Shown here: piece by piece, positions 16,866-25,784 of the stretch | Position numbering within the stretch: position 1 is the stretch's first letter | Layout of the letters: each line of letters begins with the position of its first letter | Source: Bradyrhizobium tropiciagri | GTDB taxonomy: Bacteria > Pseudomonadota > Alphaproteobacteria > Rhizobiales > Xanthobacteraceae | DNA length: 64,000 bases | NCBI RefSeq assembly: GCF_018130505.1 | Contig: NZ_JAFCKH010000011.1 | Location: 186,001 to 250,000, forward strand | Reading direction: 5' to 3' | Notes under the pieces: generated by a model | Database searches by the model: none | Told to the model about the DNA's origin: nothing | What the model saw: only the letters and a program-made list of their open reading frames with translations | Program-made: the position numbers and the translations under genes

Positions 16866-17141
16866 TTACGCCGCCTTGGACACTTCCATCAGCAGGCGCT
16901 CGGCCTTGGCGTCCTCGATGCGGTTCACGAACTTGCTGCTCTCGTGGTTGTCGCGGACGGTCTTGGTGAGGGTGACGCAGGTCTGCACCAGCATCACGAT
17001 GCCCATCGTGAGGTAGCCCTTCATCCAGAGATCGATCGGCAGGAAGAACACGCCGATGCCGACGAGGAAGGCGGAGGCTGCGAACGACGCGTAGGTGAAG
17101 GTGACCCAGGAGCCGCTGTGGGGTTGGATGGTCTGGTTCAT
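16866..17141 (-). CDS. YiaA/YiaB-family inner-membrane protein
   Basis: A 91-residue protein with two membrane helices (FTYASFAASAFLVGIGVFFL and MKGYLTMGIVMLVQTCVTL) matching the yiaA/B two-helix domain, then a charged cytosolic tail (KTVRDNHESSKFVNRIEDAKAE). AAGGAGAG precedes the ATG. It follows the PspA gene after 60 bases and probably shares its transcript, so it may help PspA at the membrane during envelope stress. The family has no settled function. Confidence 0.88.
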   Translation of the reverse strand: MNQTIQPHSGSWVTFTYASFAASAFLVGIGVFFLPIDLWMKGYLTMGIVMLVQTCVTLTKTVRDNHESSKFVNRIEDAKAERLLMEVSKAA

Positions 17142-17200
17142 GGTACTCTCCTTGATGATACGAGATTTGATGACAATGGTTCGGTTTGAGGCTTGAAGGT

Positions 17201-17896
17201 TCAGGCAGCGGGCGGGCGCTTGGCTTTCAGCCGCGCCAGCACGTCGTCGGCGGTGGATTTCATGCGCGGGCCAAAACCCTGCTCGGCAAGCTTCTCGGCG
17301 GTGGCGAGCGGACCCGACGCGGCGTCGATCTCGATCAGCGCCTCGTCGGCGGCCTGGGCTTCCATCTGCCGGTCGCGCAGCCGCTTCAGCGTGGCTTCCG
17401 CTTCCGGCAGCGTCGACTCGTACGGCCGCGCCGCTTCGATGCCGCTCTTGCGCAGCGAGCGCACCGCTTCCGACGCGCGGGCCAGCCGGCGGCCGCGATC
17501 GAGCTCGGCAATCCGTGCCTCGGCACTCGCGACATGGCGCTTCAGCCGCGTGATCTCCGAAGCGAACAGGGTGCGCGCGGTCATCGCGGCATCGCGTTCG
17601 GCTTCGAGATTGGCGATCGCTTGGGCTGCTTCGCGGGCGAGGTCTTCGCGGCCGCCCTCGATCGCCGCGGTGGCGCGGATCTCGAGATCGGCGATCCGGG
17701 CACAGGTGGTCTCGAGCCGGCGGCCCTCCTGCTGGTCGCTGGCGATCGCGAGCGCCAAGGTCCGCTTCGAACGGTCGACGGCCGCGGCCGCATCGCGCAT
17801 CTGCTGGTCGAGGATGACCAGCGCGGTGCGGTCTTCCAGTTCCTCCCCCGCCGCAGCCACGCTGCCTCGGAAAAGCGTCAAAACAGTTTTGAACAT
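17201..17896 (-). CDS. PspA/IM30-family membrane-stress protein
   Basis: A 231-residue, almost wholly helical coiled-coil protein of the PspA/IM30 (ESCRT-III-like) family, which binds the cytosolic face of the inner membrane and stabilises it under stress. Seen: N-terminal amphipathic start MFKTVLTLFRGSVA, then ALVILDQQMRDAAAAVDRSKRTLA and long heptad-rich helices to the C-terminus (LAEQGFGPRMKSTADDVLARL). GGGAGAG lies before the start. It is divergent from a TetR regulator across 112 bases carrying three identical operator-like sites, so it is probably repressed by that protein rather than by a PspF-type activator. Confidence 0.88.
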   Translation of the reverse strand: MFKTVLTLFRGSVAAAGEELEDRTALVILDQQMRDAAAAVDRSKRTLALAIASDQQEGRRLETTCARIADLEIRATAAIEGGREDLAREAAQAIANLEAERDAAMTARTLFASEITRLKRHVASAEARIAELDRGRRLARASEAVRSLRKSGIEAARPYESTLPEAEATLKRLRDRQMEAQAADEALIEIDAASGPLATAEKLAEQGFGPRMKSTADDVLARLKAKRPPAA

Positions 17897-17913
17897 TTGG
17901 TCTCTCCCTGCTA

Positions 17914-17982
17914 TGAGCATCGCTCATGAATCCTTTGTACCAGATTATGAGCGATGCTCAAGTATTATTTGAGCAACGCTCA
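17914..17982. promoter_or_regulatory. Three operator-like sites TGAGC-N3-GCTCA between pspA-like and tetR-like genes
   Basis: Three copies of a 13-base palindrome, TGAGC-ATC-GCTCA, TGAGC-GAT-GCTCA and TGAGC-AAC-GCTCA, start 34 and 22 bases apart (17914, 17948, 17970). All arms are perfect. The 22-base step is about two helical turns, so proteins on the second and third sites would face the same side. The third site lies 26 bases before the TetR gene start, as expected for autorepression. Confidence 0.85.
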
Positions 17983-18008
17983 CGATGATGGTTAACGGCA
18001 GGTAAAAG

Positions 18009-18617
18009 ATGTCCAAAGCATTGGAAAGACGTGCAAAACTGCGGGAAGCGCTGATCGAGGCGGCGGAACGCGCGATTGCGACAAAAGGTCTTGGCGGCCT
18101 GAAAACGCGTGAATTGGCCCAGGAAATCGGCGTTGCCAATGGCGGCGTCTACAATCTGGTCGAGGATGTCGACGAGCTGATCCTGCGGGTCGGCTCACGC
18201 ACGCTGGCACGGCTCGACGCCTCGCTGTCGCTGGCCGAGATCGGCGGCGCGGCCGCGCCGCGCGAGATGCTGGTGCGGATCGCGGTCGCATATTGCGACT
18301 TCGCCGCCGACAATCTCGAACTGTGGCGCGCGCTGTTCGAGCATCGCATGCAGCCGGGCAAGCCGGTGCCGGACTGGGCCATCACCGAGCAGATGGAATT
18401 GTTCCGCCACATCTACAAGCCGCTCGCCGCGCTGTTCCCGCAGCGCTCGCCGACACAGCTCGGCGTCACAGCGCGCAGCCTGTTCTCGGCGGTGCACGGC
18501 ATGGTCGCGCTCGGGCTGGAGCAGAAGCTGATCGCAGTGCCGATCGGCGCGCTGCGCAACGAGATCGCGACCCTGACGCGCGCGATGATCGACGGGCTTA
18601 CGGCAAAGAAGGAGTAG
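18009..18617 (+). CDS. TetR-family transcriptional regulator
   Basis: A 202-residue repressor. Seen: the N-terminal helix-turn-helix LIEAAERAIATKGLGGLKTRELAQEIGVANGGVYNLVEDVDELI (residues 15-59), with the usual GGVYxxxxxxxxL recognition helix, and a C-terminal ligand domain (WRALFEHRM, ARSLFSAVHGMVALGLE) resembling the TetR_C_33/WHG type. Three matching palindromes lie directly upstream, between it and the divergent PspA gene, so it very likely controls both. Its effector is unknown. Confidence 0.92.
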   Translation: MSKALERRAKLREALIEAAERAIATKGLGGLKTRELAQEIGVANGGVYNLVEDVDELILRVGSRTLARLDASLSLAEIGGAAAPREMLVRIAVAYCDFAADNLELWRALFEHRMQPGKPVPDWAITEQMELFRHIYKPLAALFPQRSPTQLGVTARSLFSAVHGMVALGLEQKLIAVPIGALRNEIATLTRAMIDGLTAKKE

Positions 18618-18633
18618 GCGCCGGCACCGCGCC

Positions 18634-19005
18634 TCACGACTCCATCGTGTAGGACCGCCCGGGCTCGAGCGCGTAGATCGTCAGAAAGCGCAGCGGCCGG
18701 TCCGGATCGCAATTGCGGAACAGCGTGTGCGGAAGATCGGCGCGGTCCTGCAAGGTCTCGCCTGCCCGATACCGGCGCGGCGCCTCGCTGCCATAGGCGG
18801 ACTCGGCCGTGCCTTCGACGATGTAGATGATCCCGCCGACCGGATGCCGGTGCAGCGGTGCGACGCCGCCGGGCGGATACGTCACTTCGGCTACGACAAG
18901 CTCCCGATCATCGCCCGGCAATGCAAGACGCTCGAGGGTCCTGCGCATGACACCCGCGAAGCCGGTCTGTTGCGCGTGTGCGTGATCGCCGTTGCTCTCA
19001 GTCAT
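18634..19005 (-). CDS. Cupin-domain protein
   Basis: A 123-residue single-domain cupin. Seen: PGGVAPLHRHPVGGIIYIVEGTAE (the G-x5-H-x-H-x3-4-E-like motif 1, H52/H54 region) and LPHTLFRNCD in motif 2, so a metal site of His residues is likely. GAAGAGG lies before the ATG; an upstream in-frame start would add a non-family extension. Such small cupins can be sensors or dioxygenase-like enzymes. It is convergent with the TetR gene, and its partner is unclear. Confidence 0.85.
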   Translation of the reverse strand: MTESNGDHAHAQQTGFAGVMRRTLERLALPGDDRELVVAEVTYPPGGVAPLHRHPVGGIIYIVEGTAESAYGSEAPRRYRAGETLQDRADLPHTLFRNCDPDRPLRFLTIYALEPGRSYTMES

Positions 19006-19113
19006 TGGAACCTCTTCCTTGCCACGCGAGTCCGATCGCGGTGGCGTCACTATGGTGAGGTCTCATTCAAGCAACAAGGTGGCCGGGCCTCGGGTGGATA
19101 TCGTGCAACATTT

Positions 19114-19147
19114 CGAAGAGGGGCGCGCTTGCGCCCGCCCCTCTTCG
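19114..19147 (-). terminator. Hairpin terminator after the exported esterase gene
   Basis: Perfect 12-base arms CGAAGAGGGGCG/CGCCCCTCTTCG with a 10-base loop, six bases beyond the stop codon. No long T-run follows; a GAAATG sequence does. Confidence 0.65.
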
Positions 19148-19152
19148 CATTG

Positions 19153-20196
19153 CTAGTGCGTTGCCGGCTCGAGATGTTGCCGCAGGCCGTCGTTGATCTG
19201 GCCGATGGCGGCCTCGGTCGAGGGGACGTTGCGGATCGCGTTCAGCAGCACGAAGTCATGGATCGTGCCGTTATAGCGGACCGCGGCGACCGTCACGCCG
19301 GCAGCCTTCAGTTTTCGCGCATAGGCCTCGCCCTCGTCGCGCAGCGGATCGTTCTCTGCGGTGATGACGAGCGCCGGCGGCAGGCCCTTGAGCTGCTCCG
19401 TCGTGGCACGCAGCGGCGACACATAGGGATTGTCCCGGGTCTTGGCGTCGGGCGCGTAGAGATCCCAGCCATATTTCATGAAGGCCCGCGCCAGGAAACG
19501 GCCGGTCCCGTAGTCGCGATAGGAAGCGGTATCGACGCTGGCGTCGGTCGCCGGAATCAGCAGCACCTGGTAGCTGATCTTGGGTCCACCCCTGTCCTTG
19601 CTCATCAAGGCGAGCGCGGCCGCCATGTTGCCGCCGACCGAATTGCCGGCAATGGCGATCCGGTTGCCGTCGGCGCCGAATTCCTGGGCATGCTGAGCGA
19701 CCCATTGCAGCGTCGCGTAGCATTGCTCGAGCTGGGTGGGAAATTTCGCCTCGGGCAGCGACGTGTATTCGACGAAGACGCCGATCTGCCCCGAGCCGAC
19801 GACGAGATCGCGCAGCAGCCGCTGGTGGTTCTCGAAATTGCCGACGATCCAGACGCCGCCGTGGATGAACAGCAAGACGCCCGGCGTGCCGCTGATCCGG
19901 GTCGGCTTCATGATGTACAGCTTCACCGACCGGCCATCCTGATTGATGGTCTGCTCGGTCGTCGTGACGCCGGACATGTCGACCTCCGTCTGGCGCTGCA
20001 GCTCGGTGAGGATCTGCTGCGGCTTGGGCTGGGGCAGCTCCCAGAACGGACTGGAGTCCTTGTTGATCCTGGCCAGGAACGAGCGGACCTGCGGATCGAT
20101 CCGAGGATCGCTGGCGGCGTCCGGGGCCGCATGGACGGATTGGGTCATCAGGATCGCTCCGAGGCTGAGAGTGGCGAGTGAGCAGACGCGTTTCAT
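19153..20196 (-). CDS. Exported alpha/beta hydrolase (HSL-type esterase)
   Basis: A 347-residue esterase of the hormone-sensitive-lipase family with a signal peptide (residues 1-23, cleaved after VHAA). Seen: oxyanion motif HGGVW, nucleophile elbow GNSVGGN, the acid in the NDPLRDEGEAYARKL segment, and the His of IHDFVLLNAIR. All catalytic parts are present and the length is normal. Predicted to act in the periplasm or outside the cell on short acyl esters. The adjacent LuxR-type regulator, on the same strand and 96 bases upstream, may control it. Confidence 0.9.
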   Translation of the reverse strand: MKRVCSLATLSLGAILMTQSVHAAPDAASDPRIDPQVRSFLARINKDSSPFWELPQPKPQQILTELQRQTEVDMSGVTTTEQTINQDGRSVKLYIMKPTRISGTPGVLLFIHGGVWIVGNFENHQRLLRDLVVGSGQIGVFVEYTSLPEAKFPTQLEQCYATLQWVAQHAQEFGADGNRIAIAGNSVGGNMAAALALMSKDRGGPKISYQVLLIPATDASVDTASYRDYGTGRFLARAFMKYGWDLYAPDAKTRDNPYVSPLRATTEQLKGLPPALVITAENDPLRDEGEAYARKLKAAGVTVAAVRYNGTIHDFVLLNAIRNVPSTEAAIGQINDGLRQHLEPATH

Positions 20197-20292
20197 TGGT
20201 TGATCTCTGCGGGTGTGTTGCACGCATCGACGCAGTAGCCGCCGGCGAGGAGCGGCGTCATCTGTCAAATGACCAGTCGATGACAGATCCGG

Positions 20293-23097
20293 TCAGCCCT
20301 GCGATGGGGCCGCGCCGGCAACGATCGGCCGCAATCCGGACCGAGACGTGATGCCCAATTTCGAGAACACCCGGTGCAGATGGTAGCCGACGGTTCTGTG
20401 GGACAGATACAGCCGGGCGCCGATCTCCTTGTTCGACAAGCCCTCGGTGGCAAGCTGGGCGACCTGGAGCTCCTGCGGCGTCAGCGTCTCCCAGGCGCGC
20501 TCCGTGCGCCGGCGGCTGACTTCACCCGACGCGCGCAACTCCTCGCGCGCGCGATCGCCCCACGGCGCGGCGCCGAGCGCATCGAAAGCATCGCGGGCCT
20601 CACGCAATGGAGTTCTGGAATCGGCAGGCCTGCGCTGCCGGCGCAGCCAGCCGCCATAGGCAAGCAGAATACGCGCGCGCAGGAACGGCCACTTCTCCGC
20701 CGCAGGTCCAAGGCCCTGCAGGAAGAACCGCTCGGCAGCATCGGGCGCCGCCAGCAGGGCCTTGCCATAGTGCAGCATCGTCTCGACCCACGGCACCGGC
20801 GTCGGAGCCGCGACGCGCTCGACCTCTTCGATCACGCTGTGTGCCGCCGCAGCGTTGCCGGAAAAAACCGCGGCCTCGATGAAATCAGCCAGCCCGAAGA
20901 ACTCGATGCCGGAGTCGAAGGCGGGATCGGTTGGAGCGAACAGACGCCGCAGATATCCATAGGCCTGCTCATAGCGGCCTGCGCCGATCGCGGTCGTCCC
21001 TCGTGCGATCTGCAAATAGACGCGCAGGAAACCGGCGCCGATCGACAGCAGCAGTCGCTCGGCCTGAGCCGAGCACGCTTCGGATTGCTCCAGATCGCCT
21101 TGCAACCCCGCCAGCCGGGCTTTCAGGATCGTCGCACCGGCGATCCACAGGGTCGCTTTGGTCTCTTCGCCGAAACGGATGGCCTCCTCGGCCTCGCGCA
21201 TTGCGCCGGTCCAGTCGCCGATTTCCATTTCAGCCCAGCCTTGGGTGAAGAGCCCACGCGGCAAGTCGCCGAGCCGCCCTTGCGCACGCAGCGCGGCATT
21301 CGACTCGGCAAGAAAGCCTACGCTGAGGTCGAACGCCCCGATGCAATTGGCGGTGGTTCCAAGGATTCGGGCAACGGCAGGATCGGTGACGCCGGCTTCA
21401 AAAAGCTCCCGGAGCTTGCTGCGCACATCGTGCCCGCGCCGCAATGGCTCGACATAGGCGTGGATTGCGAACAGGCGCGGGTCCGTCGCTGCCATTTCCA
21501 GATGGTTGGCGGCAACCAGGACCCTGCCGCGGAGCTCGTTGCTTGCATTGGTCCACCAGCAGCGCTGCGCGGCGCGCCAAAGGAAGTTGCCCGCCAGATC
21601 CTTGTCGCCCGCCGCACGAGCCTGCGCGGCAAAGCCAAGCAGCGCGGGGACTCGTGCGGGATCATCGATCGTCGGCGGCTGGCTGATCTCGCGACACCAG
21701 CCGATGCGCATCGGGACGAGGGCATCCAATTCGTCGATGTCGACCTGGCGCAGCAGATGCTCGAGCAAATCCGGCTGGCCCAGATCGGCGGCAAGTTCGG
21801 CGGCCCACAACAGCCGATCCCGCCTCGCCATGGCCGTGCCGCTCAGCCGCGCGGCGTTTTCGATGACCTCGATCGCCATGGCGACCGCGCCACGTCGCAG
21901 CGCGCGCATCGCCATGCGGTCGTATTCGCTAGCGAGGTCTTCATCCGGTCCGATGGTCGCCGCGGCCCGGTGCCAGAGTTGGCGGTCGAGCTGATCGGTG
22001 ATGATGGCTGCGAGCGCCGCGTGAATCCGCTGGCGCATCGCGAGGTCGGCGGCCTGATGCATTGCGGATCGGACCAGCGGATGCCGAAACCGTACTTCGG
22101 TGCCGTCAATCTCGATCAGCTTCACGGCGATCGCCGGCGTCAGGTCATCGAGGCCGACCTGCTCACCAAGCACCGCTTCGCCTGCATGCAGGATTTCATG
22201 GAGCGATGTTCCGTCGTCTTCCGCGGCCACGAACAGCAGGGTGCGGGTCTTGTCGGGAAGATCGGGCAAGCGATTGGAGAAGGCGCGCTCCAGGCGCTCG
22301 GTCAGAGGAAGCCACGGCGTATCGCGCGCGTCCGCCGCCCGCTCGCCGCGCGGCAGCTCGACAAGCGCGAGCGGATTGCCGGTGGCCTCCTTGATGAAGC
22401 GGCTCCGCACATCCGCCGGAAGCTCCGGTGCATGGACGTCCAGCAGGCGTTCGGCGTTGCTGTCGTCGAGCCCTGAAAGCCGGTGCCGCAGGATGGACGC
22501 ATCGTCGACGAAACGATCGAAGCCGTCGCGCATCGCCACCAGGAGAATGATCGGGTCGGAACCCAGCCTGCGCGAGACGAAGGCAAGCACCTCGTAAGTC
22601 GCCTGGTCCAGCCACTGGGCATCGTCGGCAACCAGAAGGATCGGCTTGCGCATCGCGCTCTCGGCCAGGAGATTGAGCATCGCGAGCGCCACCAGGTAGA
22701 TGTCGGGCGCACCGGTGTCGTCGTGCATGCCGAAAGCCGCCAGCAACGCGGATCGCTGCCTGGGAGCGAGGCCCGCCGCCTGCTTCATCAGCGGGCGCAG
22801 CGCCTGCTCGAGGGCGGCGTAAGGCAGATGCACTTCAGCGAGTACGCCGGTCATGCTCAGCACCAGGAAGCCGCGCTCGATGGCATGGTGCCGTGCCACG
22901 TCCAGCAACGCGGATTTACCGATCCCCGGTTCGCCCGAGATCACGAGGGTCGATCCGCCCCGATCGATCCGTTCGATCAATCCATCGATCAGGGCGATGT
23001 CCTGCTCGCGGCCCTGCAAGCCGTCGAGGGCCGATCCGGCGGCACCCGTGCGCCGCTTTCGCGGTCGCGAGTCGGCTTTGTTCCCCCGCCTGGCCAT
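20293..23097 (-). CDS. Large ATP-binding LuxR-family (LAL) transcriptional regulator
   Basis: A 934-residue regulator with an N-terminal AAA/NACHT-like ATPase, a long helical (TPR-like) middle and a C-terminal LuxR helix-turn-helix. Seen: Walker A GEPGIGKS (55-62), Walker B ILLVADDAQWLD, and the DNA-binding end LTPQELQVAQLATEGLSNKEI followed by LSHRTVGYHLHRVFSKLGI. Proteins of this class switch on their targets when ATP and a ligand are bound. The start is uncertain: the ATG chosen gives the conserved beginning, but a GTG 30 codons earlier has AAGGA upstream and is possible. It is divergent from a small exported protein and upstream of an exported esterase, the likely targets. Confidence 0.88.
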   Translation of the reverse strand: MARRGNKADSRPRKRRTGAAGSALDGLQGREQDIALIDGLIERIDRGGSTLVISGEPGIGKSALLDVARHHAIERGFLVLSMTGVLAEVHLPYAALEQALRPLMKQAAGLAPRQRSALLAAFGMHDDTGAPDIYLVALAMLNLLAESAMRKPILLVADDAQWLDQATYEVLAFVSRRLGSDPIILLVAMRDGFDRFVDDASILRHRLSGLDDSNAERLLDVHAPELPADVRSRFIKEATGNPLALVELPRGERAADARDTPWLPLTERLERAFSNRLPDLPDKTRTLLFVAAEDDGTSLHEILHAGEAVLGEQVGLDDLTPAIAVKLIEIDGTEVRFRHPLVRSAMHQAADLAMRQRIHAALAAIITDQLDRQLWHRAAATIGPDEDLASEYDRMAMRALRRGAVAMAIEVIENAARLSGTAMARRDRLLWAAELAADLGQPDLLEHLLRQVDIDELDALVPMRIGWCREISQPPTIDDPARVPALLGFAAQARAAGDKDLAGNFLWRAAQRCWWTNASNELRGRVLVAANHLEMAATDPRLFAIHAYVEPLRRGHDVRSKLRELFEAGVTDPAVARILGTTANCIGAFDLSVGFLAESNAALRAQGRLGDLPRGLFTQGWAEMEIGDWTGAMREAEEAIRFGEETKATLWIAGATILKARLAGLQGDLEQSEACSAQAERLLLSIGAGFLRVYLQIARGTTAIGAGRYEQAYGYLRRLFAPTDPAFDSGIEFFGLADFIEAAVFSGNAAAAHSVIEEVERVAAPTPVPWVETMLHYGKALLAAPDAAERFFLQGLGPAAEKWPFLRARILLAYGGWLRRQRRPADSRTPLREARDAFDALGAAPWGDRAREELRASGEVSRRRTERAWETLTPQELQVAQLATEGLSNKEIGARLYLSHRTVGYHLHRVFSKLGITSRSGLRPIVAGAAPSQG

Positions 23098-23264
23098 CCG
23101 ATAACCGTTGAAAATGCTGATCTGACTTTGGCTGAACTGCAATTCACTGATGATACCACGCGCCGCGGGTCGGAGAATGGCCGGCACATTGGCCGAAATC
23201 CTTGCCTGCCATGCGCCGGCGTTGCAGGATTCCGGCGCGGAGTAACCTTTGAAGTGGGCCTTGC

Positions 23265-23663
23265 ATGAGAACGAATATCGGGACGACGCGACTATTCATG
23301 TCTATCGCTTTGGCACTTTCCGCTACGGCTTTTGGCGTCATGCCGGCGTCTGCGGCGCCGGCCGCGCCGCAATGCTCGATGTCGGTGACGCTGGCGGATT
23401 GGGGCGAGAACTCGAGCGGCGATATCGACATCGCGTCAGGCGAAAGCTGCCAGATCCCGATCCAGATCCGCGGCACGGTGACGACCTCGGCGATCGCGCA
23501 AAAGCCGGCCTATGGCAAGCTGAAGAAGATCGACGCCTCGACCTACGAGTACAGGGCAAAGGCCAAGTACAAGGGAAGCGATAGCTTTGCCATCAAGGCA
23601 ACCGGCCAAGGACCGAAGGCGTCCGGCACCTCGGTCATCACGGTACGCGCGACGATCAAGTAG
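23265..23663 (+). CDS. Small exported protein with a predicted beta-sandwich domain
   Basis: A 132-residue protein with a signal peptide (cleaved near PASAAPAAP) and a mature domain of about 100 residues rich in Ser/Thr/Gly. The pattern YGKLKKIDASTYEYRAKAKYKGSDSFAIKATGQG resembles cadherin-like or Ig-like repeats in which a Y-x-P/A-x-x-x-G-x-D-x-F motif ends a strand. Probably periplasmic. It is divergent from the large LuxR-type regulator. No enzymatic motif. Confidence 0.75.
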   Translation: MRTNIGTTRLFMSIALALSATAFGVMPASAAPAAPQCSMSVTLADWGENSSGDIDIASGESCQIPIQIRGTVTTSAIAQKPAYGKLKKIDASTYEYRAKAKYKGSDSFAIKATGQGPKASGTSVITVRATIK

Positions 23664-23669
23664 AGGCTT

Positions 23670-23690
23670 CGCCGAAGCTTCGCTTCGGCG
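23670..23690. terminator. Intrinsic terminator after the small exported protein
   Basis: Perfect nine-base arms CGCCGAAGC/GCTTCGGCG with a three-base loop, seven bases after the stop codon, followed by TTCTTG. Confidence 0.65.
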
Positions 23691-23759
23691 TTCTTGAAAA
23701 CGGCCGCCAAAGGGGCCTGTGCCTCTCCCCGCACGCGAGGAGAGGTGTAGCGGAATAGG

Positions 23760-24584
23760 CTAGGCCGCGCGGGCGCCGGTGTGAATGATCGAGCCGACAT
23801 GCTCGCCGCGCAGCGCCGCGGTGAGGCGGCCGGGCACCAGCCCGTTCACGACCTGCACGCGCGCGAGATGCCGCGCGTTCGCCATCACCTCGAGCAGCGT
23901 CGGATCGAACGGCAGCGTGCCCTTCTGCTTGGCGAGCTCGGCGGCGCTGGTCTCGCGCAAGAGCTGCGCCTGCTTGCCGTCGGGACCGTTCGGATCGGCG
24001 GTGAACACGCCGTCGACGTCCTCGACGATCGTGAGGCCGGCCGCGCCGAGGGCATCAGCCAGCAGGAACGCGCCGGTGTCGGCACGGTGCAGCGGGATGC
24101 GCGAGCCCGGGAACTCGTGATGGTGATAGGGCGGAAAGCCGCTGCCCACCACCGCGCGCGTGGCCTCGAGGTGGATGGCGAGCTGGCTCGCGATCGTCGG
24201 ATGCTCGATATAGGAGACGCCGTCCGGCGCCAGCAGGCAGCCGAGGATGTGGCCGTTCTGGCCGGCTTCGCTGGCGGCGAGCGGCGCGAGCGAGCCGACC
24301 GGCAGGCCGAGGTCGAGCCCGACGCCGTAGAGGTGGCGGGCGCGGATGCCGGCGCCGGTCAGGATCAAGAGGCGATGCTCGGGCAACAGCGCGCGCAGCT
24401 CGTCGACGATCGGCAGGATCGCCTCATGACCGCGATCCATGATGGAGCGGCCGCCGATCTTCACCACCTGCAGCCAGGGCAGCAGACGGATCGGGAGCCC
24501 GCCGGCGACGGGACGGGTGAGATCGCTGTCGAGCAGGGTCTGGCGCGCGAGCGGCGAAGCGACGTGCTTGATGGTGTCAGCCAT
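23760..24584 (-). CDS. mosA: Molybdenum storage protein subunit alpha
   Basis: A 274-residue amino-acid-kinase-fold protein that I recognise as the alpha subunit of the molybdenum/tungsten storage protein, known from Azotobacter vinelandii. Seen: [21 protein letters not shown] (nucleotide loop), [38 protein letters not shown], and the family's [22 protein letters not shown]. The hexamer of alpha and beta subunits packs polyoxomolybdate clusters using ATP. It lies 13 bases behind mosB in one transcript. It would buffer Mo for nitrogenase, nitrate reductase or other Mo enzymes. Confidence 0.93.
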   Translation of the reverse strand: MADTIKHVASPLARQTLLDSDLTRPVAGGLPIRLLPWLQVVKIGGRSIMDRGHEAILPIVDELRALLPEHRLLILTGAGIRARHLYGVGLDLGLPVGSLAPLAASEAGQNGHILGCLLAPDGVSYIEHPTIASQLAIHLEATRAVVGSGFPPYHHHEFPGSRIPLHRADTGAFLLADALGAAGLTIVEDVDGVFTADPNGPDGKQAQLLRETSAAELAKQKGTLPFDPTLLEVMANARHLARVQVVNGLVPGRLTAALRGEHVGSIIHTGARAA

Positions 24585-24597
24585 GGCGGTGTTCTCT

Positions 24598-25410
24598 TCA
24601 GCTCGCGGTGATGATGGTGCCGACATGCTCGCCCGCGAGCGCGCGGGTGAGGTTGCCGGGGACGAGGCCGTTGACGACCTGCACCTGGCGGACATGGCGC
24701 GCGGTGGCGAGCAGATCGAGCACCGGGAATTCCAGGATCGAATCCTGCAATCCCTTCGCCTTCATCTCGGCCACCGAGATCTTCGGGATGAAGGTGGCAC
24801 TCTTCGAGGTCTTGGGATTGGCGGTGTAGAGGCCGTTCTCGTCCTTCACATAGATCATCGCCTTGCAGCCGAACTGCTCGGCGACCAGGAAACATCCGGC
24901 GTCGGTGCGGTAGGGCGGGATCATGCCCTCGGGTGCGGGCCGCATCCAGAGCCCGTAAGGCGGCATGCCGCCGAAGATGACGGCGTTGACCTCGGCGAGG
25001 AACAGCGGCACGGCCGACAGGCCGGCACTGCTGACCGCGGAGATGCCGTGCCGCGCCAGCAACTGCCCGAGCATCGCGGCGTTCTGGTCGGCGACCGAGG
25101 CGCCGAGCTGCGAGAGCACGCCGGCCGGCAGGCGAAGCCCGGCCGCGATCGAATAGAGGTGCCGGGCGCGGGTGCCCGCGCCGGTCCCGATCAACAGCTT
25201 GTGCGCCTTGCGGGCCGCGACGATCTCGTCGACCAGCGGATAGACGGCGGCGCGGCCGCGGTCGATGACGCTCTGGCCGCCGATCTTGATCACGGTGGCA
25301 TCAGGCAGGATCCGGAAGTCCGCAGCCGCATCCGCCGCAGCCAGAAGCTGCGGATCGGTCAGCGACCGCTGCATCAGGAGCGCTTCGAGCTCCGCCGTCG
25401 TGTTTGCCAT
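24598..25410 (-). CDS. mosB: Molybdenum storage protein subunit beta
   Basis: A 270-residue amino-acid-kinase-fold protein, the beta subunit of the molybdenum storage protein. Seen: [24 protein letters not shown] (ATP-binding loop), [28 protein letters not shown], the ligand-rich [18 protein letters not shown], and the C-terminal [20 protein letters not shown] shared with the alpha subunit, which shows they arose by duplication. Length equals my recollection of the Azotobacter protein. AAGGA lies nine bases before the ATG. It is the first gene of the operon; a GC-rich leader precedes it. Confidence 0.93.
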   Translation of the reverse strand: MANTTAELEALLMQRSLTDPQLLAAADAAADFRILPDATVIKIGGQSVIDRGRAAVYPLVDEIVAARKAHKLLIGTGAGTRARHLYSIAAGLRLPAGVLSQLGASVADQNAAMLGQLLARHGISAVSSAGLSAVPLFLAEVNAVIFGGMPPYGLWMRPAPEGMIPPYRTDAGCFLVAEQFGCKAMIYVKDENGLYTANPKTSKSATFIPKISVAEMKAKGLQDSILEFPVLDLLATARHVRQVQVVNGLVPGNLTRALAGEHVGTIITAS

Positions 25411-25784
25411 GAGAAACGTCCTTCTCCCGTTTGGCACATCGCCGGGCCAGCCCGCGAAGCCGACCCGGTCTCCACCGCGGTCGTGCGGGGGCCCGCATTT
25501 CAAACGCACTGGTAGCGATAGACTGGTCCGTCCTCAAGATGCAACGACGAGGATGCCCCGCCGGCGAGAACGGCCTCGGCAGAGGGCCCGTGCAAATGCC
25601 CGCCCTTGCCGGCGCCTGTGCGGATCGGCCTTGCGGCCGCCCGTTGCATCAAGGCAACATGTTGGGGAAACATGGGAAGATCCGCATTTTCCGCCCTTGT
25701 CCGTCCACATCGTGAACCGACAATCGGCGGTGTCGCATGCTTGGCTGTGCAGTCGGGCTCCGGGGGGAGCCCTTGGAGGCTGGG
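25411..25784. other. Divergent intergenic region with a structured mosB leader
   Basis: About 370 bases between mosB and the M15-like peptidase. On the mosB side a stretch of about 60 bases (roughly 25430-25490) can form a CCGGG/CCCGG stem around CGGCTTCGCGGG, ending near a GGGAGAAGGA ribosome site. It might be a regulatory leader. It does not match the Moco riboswitch consensus that I can recall. On the right side the ATG-proximal GGAGG of the peptidase is clear. Confidence 0.4.

Noticed and set aside
20374-22476. 700-codon plus-strand frame opposite the large LuxR-type regulator
   Set aside because: Low-quality composition, no start signal; the opposite strand encodes recognisable Walker and helix-turn-helix motifs.
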